This document shows, piece after piece, positions 45,791 through 58,274 of a stretch of 64,000 nt of DNA. The first letter of the stretch is position 1. Each line of letters opens with the position of its first letter. This DNA comes from Harmonia axyridis (lineage: Eukaryota; Arthropoda; Insecta; Coleoptera; Coccinellidae). The stretch is from the NCBI RefSeq assembly GCF_914767665.1, contig NC_059503.1:29202001-29266000 (forward strand). The letters run 5' to 3'. The translations under genes were made by a program, and so were the position numbers. The notes beneath the pieces were generated by a model. That model was not told the DNA's origin. It worked only from the letters and a program-made list of their open reading frames with translations, and did no database searches.

Positions 45791-46168
45791 AAACTACCAC
45801 TATATTTACATTTTTGGATTCAGAATCGATTGAGCAGTCAGAAAATACGGGAAGATATATTTTGCAAGAAAAATACTCCTGTTTTCTCGAAAACTGGAAG
45901 TTCGAATGGAGAAACAATTGATGAGAAATATTCTCTAGACCTTCTCATTTTGAAAATCAATCAAATTTGGAAAAAATTTTCCTTTTTTGGAAAAACGGTT
46001 TTTCCTCAATAACTTTGCATGCCTTGGATCGATAGTTTATCCGATAACCGATAATCCGCGAAGAATACTATCATTGTGATGGATCACTTTTCAATATTTC
46101 TCCAAAGATAAGCCTCCGAATCCGGTGACCTGCTTACGTGAAACACCCTGTACTAAACTAAGCATGTA

Positions 46169-47407
46169 TTAGGCCAATTGAAATGTCCCCAGTCTGATGC
46201 ACAGATGGCGGTGCTAGTATTAAATCCATATGATTTTTAGTTAGTACCAACCTTCATACGATACGTGTCCGATCATTAGTTTGTGAGATATTGCGTTGTG
46301 ATTTGAAAAAAAAGAATTTCGTGTGCTGAAAAAATATTGCTTTTTGAAGGAAAAAATACAGTTGAAGCAAAATCTTGGCTTGATGAAGAGTTTTCAGGGT
46401 CTGCACCAGGAAAATCAACCATCATTGATTGGTATGCTAAGTTTAAACGTGGTGAAATGAGCACCGTAGACGGCGAACGCAGTGGACACCCAAAAGAGGC
46501 TGTCACCGATGAAAAAATCAAAAAAGTTCACAAAATAATTTTGAATGACCGTAAAGTAAAGTTGATCGAGATAGCAGACATTGTGAAGATATCATCTGAA
46601 CGTGTACCTACATCATATCATTAACGAATATTTGTTCATGAGAAAGCTGTGTGCAGAGCTCACAATCGATCAAAAGCAACAACGTGTTAATGATTCTGAA
46701 CAGTGTTTGAAGCTGTTTAATAAACCTAAATTTTTGCGTCGATATGTGACAATGGATGAACCATGGCTCCATCATTTTACTGCGGAGTCCAATCGACAGT
46801 CAGCTGAGTGGACTGCACGCGATAAACCGATTCCAAAGCGAGGAAAACACAACAGTGAGCTGGCAAGGTTATGGCAACGGTATTCTGGAATGCACAAGGT
46901 ATAATATTCATTGATTACCTCCAAAAGGGCCAGACCATCAACAGTGATTATTATATAGCGTTATTGGATCGTTTGAAGGAAGAAATCGTTAAAAAACGGC
47001 CCCATTTGAATAGAAAAAAGGTGCTGTTTCATCAAGACAATGCGCCGTGTCACAAATCAATGAAAACAATGGCAAAATTGCATGAATTGAGCTTCGAATT
47101 GCTTCTGCATCCACAGTATTTGCCAGATCTGACCACTAGCGACTTTTTCATGTTCTCAGACCGCAAAAAATGCTGGCTGGAAAGAAATTTAGCGCCAATG
47201 AAGGAGTAATCACCCAAACTGAGGCCTATTTTGAAGCGAAAGACAAATGGTACTACAAAAATGTCATCGAACAGTTGTAAGATCGCTATAATCGCTGTAT
47301 CGCCCTCTAAGGAAAGTATGTTGAATAATAAAATCGAATTTTGTCAAAAAAATGTGTTTAACTCTCGGTTTTACTATGGTAGACCGGGGACTTTTCAATT
47401 GGCCTGT
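46169..47407 (+). mobile_element. mariner element, dead, with inverted ends and TA target
   Basis: Termini TTAGGCCAATTGAAATGTCC and, inverted, ACAGGCCAATTGAAAAGTCC, with TA on both sides (46167-46168; 47408-47409). The transposase is read in three frames: N-terminal GKNTVEAKSWLDEEF and DWYAKFKRGEMS (46337-46624), VTMDEPWLHHF with the first Asp (46602-46904), and LFHQDNAPCHKS with LTTSDFFMF (46871-47209), giving a D34D arrangement by count. Frameshifts near 46610 and 46890 inactivate it. A related fragment is at 59470-59650. Confidence 0.9.
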
Positions 47408-48788
47408 TATATGTAGAATTCTCTTATTGAAAACAGGCTAAGTTCTCATATAGACTAAGATTTTCCGTATGAGTATAAGTGAAAGGGTCAACTAGATAAC
47501 TAATATCTTAGGCAATTTCTCCCAAATTTCATCGAACATATAAAATGATCCTCTACAAGAATAAGACGGAAACTCAACCGTGATCGATTCCGCTAATGGC
47601 GTCCAAAAATTGCCAGCATTTCGCGAAACACGAGACTGTCGCTTGAGGAGGTCCAATATTTGCGAAACGCTCCGTCGCATTCCTGGCTTCTAATCCATTT
47701 GTAACTCGACACTGTTGTGAGACCATCTGACGATGTCCTATTTGCAGATGCTCGAAGATTTGGAAACATATGTTGGCAAATATTGATTATTGTATCAATC
47801 AGTAGGGTAACATGTTGTCGCTTTCCCAATCCCTTGAAACGATGAGGAAATGGGGGAAGAAATGGAAAGTCGAAGGTAAGGGTGGCTTTTTCGTCGTTTC
47901 CAAAATGGAAGGAAATCAGGGAAACCTTGGGAATTAGACACACAGGGTGTTCTCTGGGTGTATTATTTCAGGGGGGTGTTCTACTGCAAAAAACGAAACA
48001 TTTTCTTTATATGAATATAAGAGTAGTCTGAATCATTAATCAATCACTGAGATTTTCTTGAACGTATCTTTTCAGCTTTTATATAGAAATTAAAATAAAT
48101 TTCGTCATGATAAAGGTTATCCAATTGGGGGTTTCATTTCAGAAAACGAGTATACAGGGTGATTCACCGCGATGAGTTATTAGACGTTTATGGAAAACTA
48201 ATCGTAATTTTGTACTGAAAATTTGCATGTTGTGGTTTGAGACAATGATCTTTTTCTTCAAAATATTTTTAGATCTCTACAACTTCCGGTTTTACCGGAA
48301 ACAAACTACTACTTCCTCATAGTACATCCAGTATATTATTGCATCATTAGATTTTTTTTTGAAGAACATTACAGCAATATGCAACACCTTGGGTAAAAAC
48401 TCAACGGTTCATGAGTTGAAGGGATTTTTATGAAAAAACTGGTGACTATCGAGGATTTACATTTTTGTGAATATTTCTGCAGAAAAAACCTTTTTCATTG
48501 AAAATAAGACTTTTTGTGGTTTGGGCCAAAATATACAGGGTGTTTAGATTATTTATAATCAGTTATAATATCACAAAAGCATAGACAATATTCGATTATA
48601 AACACCGATTCATGAGAAGTAGGATAATTTCAATAACCATAACCAAAGAATTGCATTTTAATAATTCAATGACATTTCACTGAGCTTGACTTTTATTTTT
48701 TGGCGAACGTCTAAGAATGTTACTATGGAAATGATTTCAATATGATAATAGGCGAAACACCAAAACGATTATCCCACGTCGTCAAGGG
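47408..48788. other. Unassigned; GC-richer patch and hairpin-family scrap
   Basis: A 116-codon minus frame at 47593-47943 in a GC-richer patch has no domain. Unpaired TACAGGGTG ends lie at 48154 and 48535. 48560-48620 (GTTATAATATCACAAAAGCA, ACACCGATTCATGAGA) is a fragment of the hairpin family at 62903-63215. Confidence 0.4.
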
Positions 48789-49657
48789 TTAAGGATTCAT
48801 AGTTTGGCTTGCTTTTCAAGCTACTTGGCTTGAGCTTAACTTGATTTCAAGTCAAATAGTAGTTTTTCAATCTCAAGTCAAGTCAAGTATTTATTTATCA
48901 AGTACTTGAATCATATCAGGCTACTTGATTCTTAGCAGTTTTATTGTGAAGATGTCACATCAATAAAATAATGATGAAATGAGAAGGAACCTTGCAAAAA
49001 ACACTTTTATTCATTGAACTTATTGCATGAAGAACCGAAAATATCAACACATTTTTGAAATAGAAACCTAAATTAAATCACTATAAGTCATAACAAAATC
49101 AAAAATAATAAAAAAAAATTAAGTTCCTTTATATTGAGAAACCTCCAGGCAATGTTTGATTTCATTATTTTCCAACCAGCATCTAAGACACATGAGGCAT
49201 CTTATAGATTTGTTGCCTAACCTATTGCCGCATTGCGGGTTTTTGTAACTGTAAGAGCAGCTCTGGATAATTGTCTTTCAACAGAAGCTGAAGATGCTGG
49301 CGTTGATAAAAAATCCTTGGCCATTTTGACCAAGTTTGGAAAGATATTTCTGAAACTACCAAAATCTACCAATAGATTTCATAGAAGTGTGAGAAAACTA
49401 CTAATAAAGTCACACTGGCGAATGTTCCAGTCTCTCGGCGCTCAAGGAATCCCTTTATTTAGACTAAGCGCGCATGAGATTGCAGAAATATATGCCGTGC
49501 GAGGATGCATATTAAGCTCAAGTAATATCAAGTAGCGTGATATCAAGCCAAGCTATAAATATCTAAAGTCAAGCTCAAGTATGTAATTTTTCACGAGCTT
49601 GATTTTCAAGTCAAGTAGTTGGTTAAAATGTCAAGCTACTTGGCTTGATGAATCCCT
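48789..49657 (-). mobile_element. hAT-derived element, copy 2, with 8-bp target duplication
   Basis: Flanked on both sides by GTCAAGGG (48781-48788 and 49658-49665), an exact 8-bp duplication. Ends TTAAGGATTCATAG.. and ..CTTGATGAATCCCT. 869 bp. The minus strand holds the hAT C-terminal dimerisation-like segment near 49150-49300. The plus strand shows the conserved KLLIKSHWRMFQSLG-type block only because the code is inverted and broken. The uninterrupted GTTTGGAAAGATATTTCTG at 49334-49352 is the empty counterpart of two hairpin-element insertion sites. Confidence 0.85.
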
Positions 49658-49665
49658 GTCAAGGG

Positions 49666-50889
49666 TATATCCACTTATCTATACGACATAAGCAACTATG
49701 GAAAATTTACGAATTCTATTGGTTGATCAGAACATGAGTTATAATCTTTTCTATTCAAATATATTTCTACTGAAACTATCTGAATGCAACACAGAAATTT
49801 CGAATAATTCATAATCCAAAGAACTTTCTGTAAAATATCGAGTTCAACTGCATCCAACGAAGGAGGATTGTTTCCACCAGCATTCATTTGAATTCATTGT
49901 GATTCATAGAGAAAACATCGAGATAGACCGACTAGTGAAACTATATCGAAGGTAGAATTTGAAGTTATTTTACCATCTCAAATTTATAAACTGAAGTGCT
50001 ACAATAATGTTTATTCTATTACTATTGATGGAATGGAATTCGGCCAAAATGCTTACAAAACTAGGTAGTATTATTATGATATCAAATGATGGAATGCTAA
50101 CATATTGAGATCAAATTCGAAATAAGAAGAGCAGTCATTGAGACAATTTTTTCCATGGTTCGCCAACTTTCCAATCTTCGTGCGTTCCCAAACTTTCACT
50201 CGATAAAACAGGAGACAAAAGCCCCAAAGAACCTTATGTCGAACCAACAATTGAATCCAGTTGAAAAAAAAAACTGCAAGGATCATTTTGAACCCCTAAA
50301 TCGTGACAAATTGAAACCATAGAGCCCGCGAACCCGTGAAATAATTACAAACTTTCGATCTCAATGGGCATCCAAAACGTAATAGTCGCCTATTGACAAA
50401 ACAACGATTTATCAAAATAAAACCAGTAATGCCCATCGACCTGGCCCCCTTTTTTAAAACGGTTCACCGTTCTCACCCCTCAGGTGGGACCACCCTGTAG
50501 GATGGCAGTAAAAAATGAGCGCGAATACAATGGGCTGCGAATTTATCCCTTTTGTATGGTGCGCTAAAGGTGTAAACATGGGTCCATTCAACTCAGATGA
50601 CTTATTTTCGAGTGTCTGCCTGGGTCCTTATAGGGCCTGAGGTCATGTCTTGTTTGTTTTTCTTCTTAACGTCTCGACGGGGATCTTCGTTCGAGACTTC
50701 TCACGTCTTGGATAAATTGAAAAATATATCCATTTATAGGGAAACAGTGCATTTTATGGATAACGAGCGTGGCAGAAAAAGATCGATCAAAATAGTGGGT
50801 GGCATATCCATGTTGTTCCTCACTTTACTGCGATTTCAAGCAAATCATCAGATAGTAAGAGTTTAACCTTCAGTTAGGTGGCTTATATG
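49666..50889. other. Unassigned; GC-richer stretch
   Basis: 50100-50840 is somewhat GC-richer with no assignable protein. A lone CACCCTGTAGG lies near 50491. Confidence 0.4.
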
Positions 50890-51835
50890 TAACGGGTGTT
50901 TTTTTTTCGAGGTATATAACTTTAAGTTGGCATTACTGTTCAAGATGGCGACCGATTTAACAGCTGTCAAGTGATTTATTCTCAGTTTGGTTTGGCAATT
51001 TATCATGAATAGAATCACGCCTGAACCACGCTTGCAAATATTGCAATTTTATTTCGAAAATAATGGTTCTGTACGGAATACGTATCGCGCACTACGTCCA
51101 TTTTAGCGATGAAGCGCACTTCTGGTTGAATGGCTACGTCAATAAACAAAACTGCCGCATTTGGAGTGAAGTTAATCCTTAGATGTATGTCGAAACACCG
51201 TTATATCCAGAAAAACTGACTGTTTGGTGCGCTTTATGGGCTGGTGGAATCATTGGTCCGTACTTCTTCAAAAACGATGATGGCCAGAAAGTTACAGTCA
51301 ATGGTGATCGGTATAGAGCCATGATTACTAACTTTTTCATTCCTGAATTGAACAACCATGATGTCCAGGAGCTGTGGTTCCAACAAGACGGCGCAACATG
51401 TCACACAGCTCGTGCCACAATCGATTTATTGAAAGACACGTTTGGTGACCGCCTAATTTCACGTTTTGGACCTGTGAATTGGCCTCCAAGATCTTGTGAT
51501 TTAACACCGCTAGAATACTTTCTGTGGGGCTATGTAAAGTCATTGGTCTATGCGGATAAGCCACAAACCCTTGACCATTTGGAAGACAACATTCGCCGTG
51601 TTATTGCCGATATACGGCCACAAATGTTGAAAAAAGTCATCGAAAATTGGACGTCCAGATTGGACTACATCCGAGCCAGACGTGGCGGTCATATGCCAGA
51701 AATCATATTTCAAATGTAATGCCACAAGATTATCTTGCGGATAAATAAAATTCATGTCAATCGAATAATCCATCGTTGTTTTATTGCAATTTAAAGTTCT
51801 ATAGCTCCTAAAAAAACACTCTTTATATCCACCCA
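50890..51835 (+). mobile_element. Tc1/mariner-superfamily element, internally deleted
   Basis: Ends TAACGGGTGTTTTTTTTTCG and, inverted, TAAAGAGTGTTTTTTTAGGA, both followed by an AACTTTAA block. The N-terminus MNRITPEPRLQILQFYFENN (51005 on) jumps after NTYRALRP straight to FSDEAHFWLNGYVN, so the middle is deleted. A stop lies at 51181. The open frame 51183-51719 then gives LWFQQDGATCHT, RSCDLTPLEYFLWGYVK and a C-terminus. By my count 41 residues separate the second Asp from the Glu of PLEYF; the exact family is not assigned. Confidence 0.85.
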
Positions 51836-52302
51836 GGCGATCTCATTAATATGTTCAGAAAAAATTACATTGTAAATGTTGGGTTCTGCTGAAAGCGAAA
51901 AGTTCGTGATATCATCAATAGAACGAACAAGTCACATTATGATGTTATTGTAAGTACCAAATTAAATGAGGAAATGACAGATGTGAAGTCAGAAGCTTTT
52001 GAATATCCGTTATTCATGCGCGTATTGATGCCCTTGGAGAACGTAAAACTGTATATATAGGTGTAGATGAGATGTGTTTCATAGATCACATGTATGAAAC
52101 AATTCGAGTCGACGGGACAAGTAAGTGATGTGAAGGATGAAGGATCGAAACCATGAGCATCGCTCAAGAACAACTGAGGAAATTGGTCAAATCAAATCAA
52201 TCAAATCAAAATTTTATTGATGATTCATTGATTTCTCTCAAAATACACTTGTTTTTTTTCAATATATAAATGAAAATTCTTATTTAAAACCAACTTTTTC
52301 TA
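51836..52302. other. Unassigned DNA
   Basis: Nothing recognised. Confidence 0.45.
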
Positions 52303-52358
52303 ATTCTCCGATCATTCTGCGATACCTTGTAGAACAAAATCGTCTGAAAATATCTCAA
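52303..52358 (-). mobile_element. Hairpin-family end fragment
   Basis: The minus strand reads LRYFQTILFYKV and ends GAATTAG-AAAAAG, matching the ORF-side ends at 52986 and 62903. It abuts the truncated left side of the hAT copy at 52366. Confidence 0.5.
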
Positions 52359-52365
52359 TTATAGA

Positions 52366-53476
52366 TATTTATTGCTTGACTTGATATCAAGCTACTTGAT
52401 ATCACTTGATCTTGATATGCACCCATTGTACGGCATATATTTCTACAATATCGTGCGCGCTAAGACTAAATAAGGGTATTCCTAGAGCGCTGAGAGACTG
52501 CAGTAATCGCCAGTCTGACTTTATTAAAAGTTTTCTCACATTTCTATGAAATCTATTGGTATATTTTAGTAATTTCAGAATAGTTATTTATAAAACAAGT
52601 GCAGAAGGCATTGATATTCTTCCACGAGTTCAAAATTCAAAAACGAGCCACGAAGTGGCGAGTTTTGGAATGAACGAGTGGTAGAATGAGCCATCTGTAC
52701 GAGTATTATACATTATTTTCTCTAATTCATTGCATTTTAATTGAACTTAATGAAATATTGCCATAAATATCATTTAGTGATTTTTGCATTGAAAAATGTT
52801 GGTTGGCAGAACTGATTTCTTTAAGGCAAATTGATGAATTGACAGATAAAGCCGTGGCGGAAAGTTCGGAATACCAACATATAATAATGAAATATAACCA
52901 TGAAAACTGTGCGTTTCTGATATATTCTCGCACGATTTTGTTCTACAAGATGTGGAAGAATGAACGGAATAACCACAGAATTAGAGAAATATCTTTCCAA
53001 ACTTGGCCAAATGGCCAAGGATTTTTATCAATGCCATGCCAGCATCTTCAGCTCCTGTTGAAAGACAATATTCCAGAGCTGCTCTTACAGTTACAAAAAC
53101 CCGCAATAGGTTAGGCGACAAATCTATGAGATGCCTCATGTGTCTTAGATCCTGGATGGAAACTTATGGAATCAAACAAAGCCTGGAGGTTTCTCAATAT
53201 TAAGAAACTTAATATTTTTATTTTGTTATGATTTATAGTCATTTAATTTATGTTTTTATACAATAAGTATAATAAATAATAGTGTTTTTTACAAGATTCC
53301 CTCTCATTTCATCATTTTTAATTTTTTTATTGATGTGACACTACACAATAAAACTGCTGAAAATAAAGTAGCTTGATATTATTCAAGTACTTGATAAATA
53401 AATACTTAACTTGACTTGAAATCAAGTCAAGGTCAAGCCAAGTAGCTTGAAAATCAAGCCAAGCCGTGAATGCATA
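52366..53476 (+). mobile_element. hAT-derived element, 5'-truncated, carrying a hairpin element
   Basis: The left terminus is missing; the right one is degraded (AAGCCGTGAATGCATA). The plus strand 53030-53203 encodes a clear hAT C-terminal block, SSAPVERQYSRAALTVTKTR followed by NRLGDKSMRCLMCLRSWME. The 408-bp hairpin element at 52579-52986 interrupts the sequence between TTTCAG and AAATATC. Confidence 0.8.
52579..52986 (+). mobile_element. Hairpin element B, copy 2 (408 bp)
   Basis: It starts AATAGTTATTTATAAAACAA, with the palindrome in the first 130 bp (apex CGAGCCACGAAGTGGCGAG at 52644-52662). An open segment, ELISLRQIDELTDKAVAESS through FYKMWKNERNNHRIRE, follows at 52803-52985, and it ends AATTAGAG. 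Compared with other hAT copies it sits exactly at CAG/AAATATC with no base lost. Confidence 0.85.
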
Positions 53477-54235
53477 TAGTCTTTGATCATCTTTCGTTAG
53501 AGCATTATTCTTTATTATTAAACAAAATACTGTTATTCGTCTGATAAAGTAATAGAAGTATACTACTCATTTTCATTCAGTTCTCCATTAATATATTTCA
53601 TGAGATGGACGAAATTAATTTTGCATCACCCTCGTCCCTCGCCCTTCTAAAGAACCAAGTTCTTACTCGAACCGACACAAAAAACCATCAAGAAAACTAC
53701 CTCACAACTTTCCTTCCAGCTCGGTACCAGTCGACCAATTAAAATCACATAAAATGTACCCGATCCCCAGACACAGATTTATGTGACACATTATCGCGAA
53801 ATAAAACACCTTCCCCAGCCCTGCCCTGTACGTAAATCAATATTTATCGACGGGTAATCGATCCGGTAGCAACTGAAAAAGGGGTAAACTTTAAAATTTA
53901 CGAGAAGGGGCCCGCATGACGTATGGGCCTTCGCAAGTGCATGTTATATGAAGATGTGAGAGTTATTGCCTCGCGAATATTGTGTGTCGCGAGGAACTGG
54001 AGATCGCGAACGGATTTATAACCCAATCGTTTTCGCTTTGTGACTTTTCTCCCCGATGGGGGATGTTTTTGATGTCCCTCCGATATAGGGCTGAGATTTA
54101 TCGTCTTCTATTCGGTAATATCAGCGATGGCATCGATGCAGAAGTAAGTCCTAATCAACCTTCGGAGGTTGTATCAATAAAGATATGGTTTCTCACAAAG
54201 TGGTTGTAACAGCTTATCTTGCTCGCTATGACTCT
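53477..54235. other. Unassigned; GC-rich island
   Basis: 53640-54060 is GC-rich with no assignable protein. Confidence 0.4.
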
Positions 54236-54360
54236 AATAGTTATTTATAATACAAGTGTTGAAGGCATTGTATTGATATTCTACCACGAGTACATTAGTC
54301 AAAACGAGTGGCAAGTTTTTGAATGAACGAGTGTTAGATACGCCTTCAGTACTAGTATTC
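54236..54360 (+). mobile_element. Hairpin element B, truncated hairpin only
   Basis: AATAGTTATTTATAATACAA start and both palindrome arms are present, ending near GTATT. The apex has lost one stem (ACGAGTGGCAAG), and everything after the palindrome is missing. The next hAT copy begins at 54361. Confidence 0.7.
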
Positions 54361-55556
54361 AGGGATTCACGGCTTGGCTTGATTTGCAAGCTACTTGTTT
54401 TAAAGTGACAGTTTTTCAATCTCAAGGCAAGTCAAGTATTTCTTCATAAAGTACTTGAATCATATCAAGATACTTGATGTTTAGCAGTTTTATTGTGTAA
54501 TGTCACATCAATCAAAAAAGGATGAGATGAAAAGGAACCTTGCAAAAAAAACTTTCATTTATTTGAAATTATTGTATAAAAAACCGAAAATATCATTTTT
54601 GAAATAGAAACATAAATTAAATCTCTATAAATCATAATAAAATGAAAAATAATAAAAATATTAAGTTTTTTAATATTGAGGAACCTCCAGGGTTTGTTTG
54701 ATTTCATAATTTTCCAACCAGGATTTAAGACACATGGGGCATCTTATAGATTTGTCGCCCAACATATTGCGGGTTTTTGTAACTGTAACAGGAGCTGAAA
54801 ATGCTGGGGCTGATGAAAAATCCTTGTTCCATGTTTGGAATAGTTATTTATAATACAAGTGCAGAAGGCATTGATATTCTTCCACGAGTTCAAAATTCAA
54901 AAACGAGCCACGAAGTGGCGAGTTTTGGAATGAACGAGTGGTAGAATGAGCCTTCTGTACGAGAATTATACATTATTTTCTCTAATTCATTGCATTTTCA
55001 TTGAAATCAATGAAATATTTCCATAAATATATTTTAGTGATTTTTGCATTGAAAAATGTTGATTGGCAGAACTGATTTCTTTAAGGCAAATTGATGAATT
55101 GACAGTGAAGCCGTGGCGGAAAGTTCGGAGTACCACCATAGAATAATAAAATATAACCATGAAAACTGTGCGTTTCTGATATATTCTCGCACGATTTTGT
55201 TCTACAAGATGTGGAAGAATGAACGGAATAACCACAGAATTAGAGAAAGATATTTCTGAAACTACCAAAATCTACCAATAGATTTCATAGAAATGTGAGG
55301 AAGTCACACTGGCGAATGCTTCAGTCTCTCGCCGCTCGAGGAATTCACTTATTTAGTCTAAGCGCGCACGAGATTCCAGAAATAATGCCGTGCGCCGCGT
55401 GCATATCAAGCTCAAGTACTATCAAGTAGCTTGATATGACGTCAAGCAATAAATATCTTAAATCAAGTCAAGCCAATGTTATGTAATTTTTCACGAGCTT
55501 GATTTTCAAGTCAAGTAGTTGGTTGAAATGTCACTACTAGGCTTGATGAATCCCTA
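54361..55556 (-). mobile_element. hAT-derived element, copy 3, carrying a hairpin element
   Basis: Ends CAGGGATTCACGGCTTGGCT and CTTGATGAATCCCTA. The C-terminal hAT block (minus strand) is near 54680-54810. The hairpin element at 54839-55245 is inserted between GTTTGG and AAAGATATTTCTG. No 8-bp duplication is visible at the outer ends. Confidence 0.78.
54839..55245 (+). mobile_element. Hairpin element B, copy 3 (407 bp)
   Basis: Same structure as the copy at 52579, with the apex at 54904-54922. One base is missing near GACAGTGAAGCC (GACAGATAAAGCC elsewhere), which breaks the small open frame. Inserted 10 bp away from, and in opposite orientation relative to the hAT host to, the copy at 52579. 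Confidence 0.85.
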
Positions 55557-55865
55557 GTTGAAACACGACTCCATCAGAATTGTGGAAACCTCACTAAAAA
55601 ACTATGTGGGAAAGATAAGTGAGATGTGATGATATTCTCATAGTGAGACTGTCAAGCGTTCTTGATTGACGCAATGTCTTCAAGAAGCCGCAGATTGCAA
55701 TCCCAGAATCTTATATCCCAAAAGAAGCGTATATGTTTTTCATTTATTTTAGAATGTTAGAACGCATATCCTACAATATTATACTAATTTCATTCCAGTT
55801 TTGCGAGAAAGGACTTATCTGTTAATGACTGTTATTATTCGAAAAATGTAGTAGCTACCTATGTT
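55557..55865. other. Unassigned DNA
   Basis: Nothing recognised; its last eight bases are a target duplication for the next element. Confidence 0.5.
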
Positions 55866-57373
55866 CAGAGGCGGATTACTATAAAGGCGCAATAAGCGCG
55901 CACTTGGGGGATCAGTGTAGTCCTAAAAAACTATACTCTGATTACTGAACACCAGTTCATACTATCCGTTCATCTCGATTGAGCATAGACATATCATACT
56001 ATTTTTCAATTAGTTTGCTGATAGTTCAGGAACAGATAGTGTGAATTAGTCTAGCTCTAGATAAAACACATTGAAAGAAAGCCAAGTGAAAATATGCCAA
56101 GTGAAAAACAACTATGATTTATGATTGTCCTAATACGCCACAAAAGCTAAACGGCCAAAAACAAATAATAATTATGTGATCGTCCAAACATACAATGCCA
56201 TCCCTTTGGTTCAGGTCATAAAATGTTTCATCTTGTAACATTGATTCCTTTTTACCAATGCGTTTTATTTCATTTTTATGAATATTTTTAGTTCGATATT
56301 TTATTCTTCTCATATTTTATATAATTTTATATTTTACATAATTCATGTTGATGAATTCATCCTTGGTGAAGTTATATTTTTAAATTTTCCATATACTTCA
56401 TTTTGATTATTATGCATGATTACATGAACGGAAATCATTTTATCCTTGCATTGGAAATTTTTTCGGAACAGGGCCGGCGTAAGGGGTGAAACAGTGAAGC
56501 GACTGTTTCAGGCGCCTCTTCGATGGGCGGCAATTTAGCCCAGTTTGTGGCCGCCCTTTCATATTTTTGAAAAAATATAGTCTTGATTCTTGAAAACAAT
56601 ATGAGGTTGGTCCGCTTCGCTGCGTTTATTAACATTCCCTGCAATAAAAATCTCCAAACCGTCTTTACTACGCTGCCTGTTCAATAAATAACACATTGCA
56701 ACCCAACCAATATAAGCAGCATTGCCTATTACCCTTATTGAATGAGGGATGATATGTATTTCACAAAGACGAAAAACAACACTTCGAATTACGAGGAAGT
56801 TGTTTACACATTGAACATATGAAAAATTCCTACGATTCTGAATTCGAAACTAGTTACTGATAAATGCTTAATGCACCGGAACATATGTTTTTAATCTCAT
56901 TTAATTTTCGAAGTTTTGCATCCCTTATCGCCCTTTGTATCTTGTGGTGTGATAGGTAATCTTTCATTGATCGTATGTGATCGATTGTGAATGTGAGAAT
57001 CGGATATATTACTTACGCATTGTTCATCGGCGTCGAAGAAATCCAGGAATTTATTGTAGAAAGAAAAATAAACTCAGTGGAAACGACTTTAGAAAGGAAA
57101 CGATTAGCAAAACCAATAGAGAAATCCAAAATGGCGTATTATAATCGGGACAGCTGATGTTTTCTGTGGGGGGGGGGGTTTATTGATACTTTTTCAGCAG
57201 GGGCGCCAAAAAATTCTTTGCTTCAGGCGCCAAAATTGCTCGCACCGTCCGTGTTTCTGAAGTGTCTGAAAAATATTTCATCTGGATCAGGGGGCCCCAG
57301 ATTTGCCTTGTGCTTTGGGCCTCCAGTTGTCTTAATCCGCCACTGCATATGTAGTTATCTTAATCCGTCACTG
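55866..57373. mobile_element. hAT-like element, CAGAGGCGGATTA ends
   Basis: Flanked by exact CCTATGTT repeats (55858-55865 and 57374-57381). Left end CAGAGGCGGATTAC; right end TAATCCGTCACTG. A second internal right-end motif, TAATCCGCCACTG, near 57337 suggests a duplicated terminus. 1508 bp, of which about half is a nested element. No transposase is readable. Confidence 0.82.
56469..57253. mobile_element. Nested hAT-like element, CAGGGCCGGCG ends
   Basis: It begins CAGGGCCGGCGTAAG and ends CTCGCACCGTCCGTG (a diverged inverse). Flanked by TTTCGGAA (56461-56468) and TTTCTGAA (57254-57261), an 8-bp duplication with one change. It lies wholly inside the element at 55866-57373, so it arrived later. 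No open transposase. Confidence 0.72.
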
Positions 57374-57381
57374 CCTATGTT

Positions 57382-58266
57382 ACATTCACAACTTCTCCAA
57401 AAAAAGAATCTATTGGTGAATTTAAAGGCAGAACACCTATGTGAATATTGTCGAGAAAAATATTAATTTATTCTCTAGTAATTCCAGTAATAATAGAATA
57501 TCGAACGTCCCTGATAATTCGAATCTGCCCATAACTGCAAATACACCTCAAACGTCCCGATCAAATTCTACGCTCCGTAATAATCATACCGCATCAGCCG
57601 GTGCGTCGATAACAATTAAAACGACCCCAAAACAGCGCCCGTCGGAACCCCCTGTCCGCAAGCCGGCCTTTTCGACGTGGCCGAGATTGCAATTGTCATA
57701 ATTGTTTGAAGTTCGACGCGCGAATTCATAAACGCGTCGAGCGCGAAACTTTTTGTTTCGACGTCGAATCGCAAAGCTGCACTTGACGCACGTCAACGCG
57801 CGTTGATATGAGCAACGTCCGATCACCGCGGGGTTTTTTTCAATTGTTTCGTTCCGATTGACCGGACGATTGGTAGAGCAGGCGACGTTTTTACAGTTTC
57901 CTACGTTACGTGAAATTGTGAAAATGTTGAACAAAAAAATTGAATCTACGTTTGCATTTCCAATTACTGAAATGATTTATTTGGAAGTTGGTGTACTGCT
58001 AAAGGATTAGGGATTTAGTTCATCGCAAATGCCTACTAGTTTTGATGTTATACCGCATAAAATAGTATAGCTGAATAACAAAATAGTATATTAGTAGGGA
58101 GGAGAAATCTTACTTTTTATGGCGATCCTGTGATACTGTGTGTTGAAGGCGAGCCAATTCTTCTCCGAATAAAATATGTTATTTTATGTCAAACGTTTTG
58201 AAATTAATAAAAATTAGGCGATCCAAGATCCAACTTCAAATAAGATTTACATTAACGATCGTTTTA
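57382..58266. other. GC-rich island, then AT-rich DNA
   Basis: 57480-57900 is strongly GC- and CpG-rich with opposing open frames (plus 57441-57701, minus 57584-57934). No domain recognised. Candidate conserved noncoding or promoter sequence. Confidence 0.35.
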
Positions 58267-58274
58267 ATTGATTG

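Noticed and set aside
47593..47943. 116-codon minus-strand frame as a gene
   Set aside because: No domain or gene structure; probably a composition effect in a GC-richer patch.
57441..57934. Opposed open frames in the 57.5 kb GC-rich island as genes
   Set aside because: They overlap head to head, lack domains, and are expected from CpG-rich composition.
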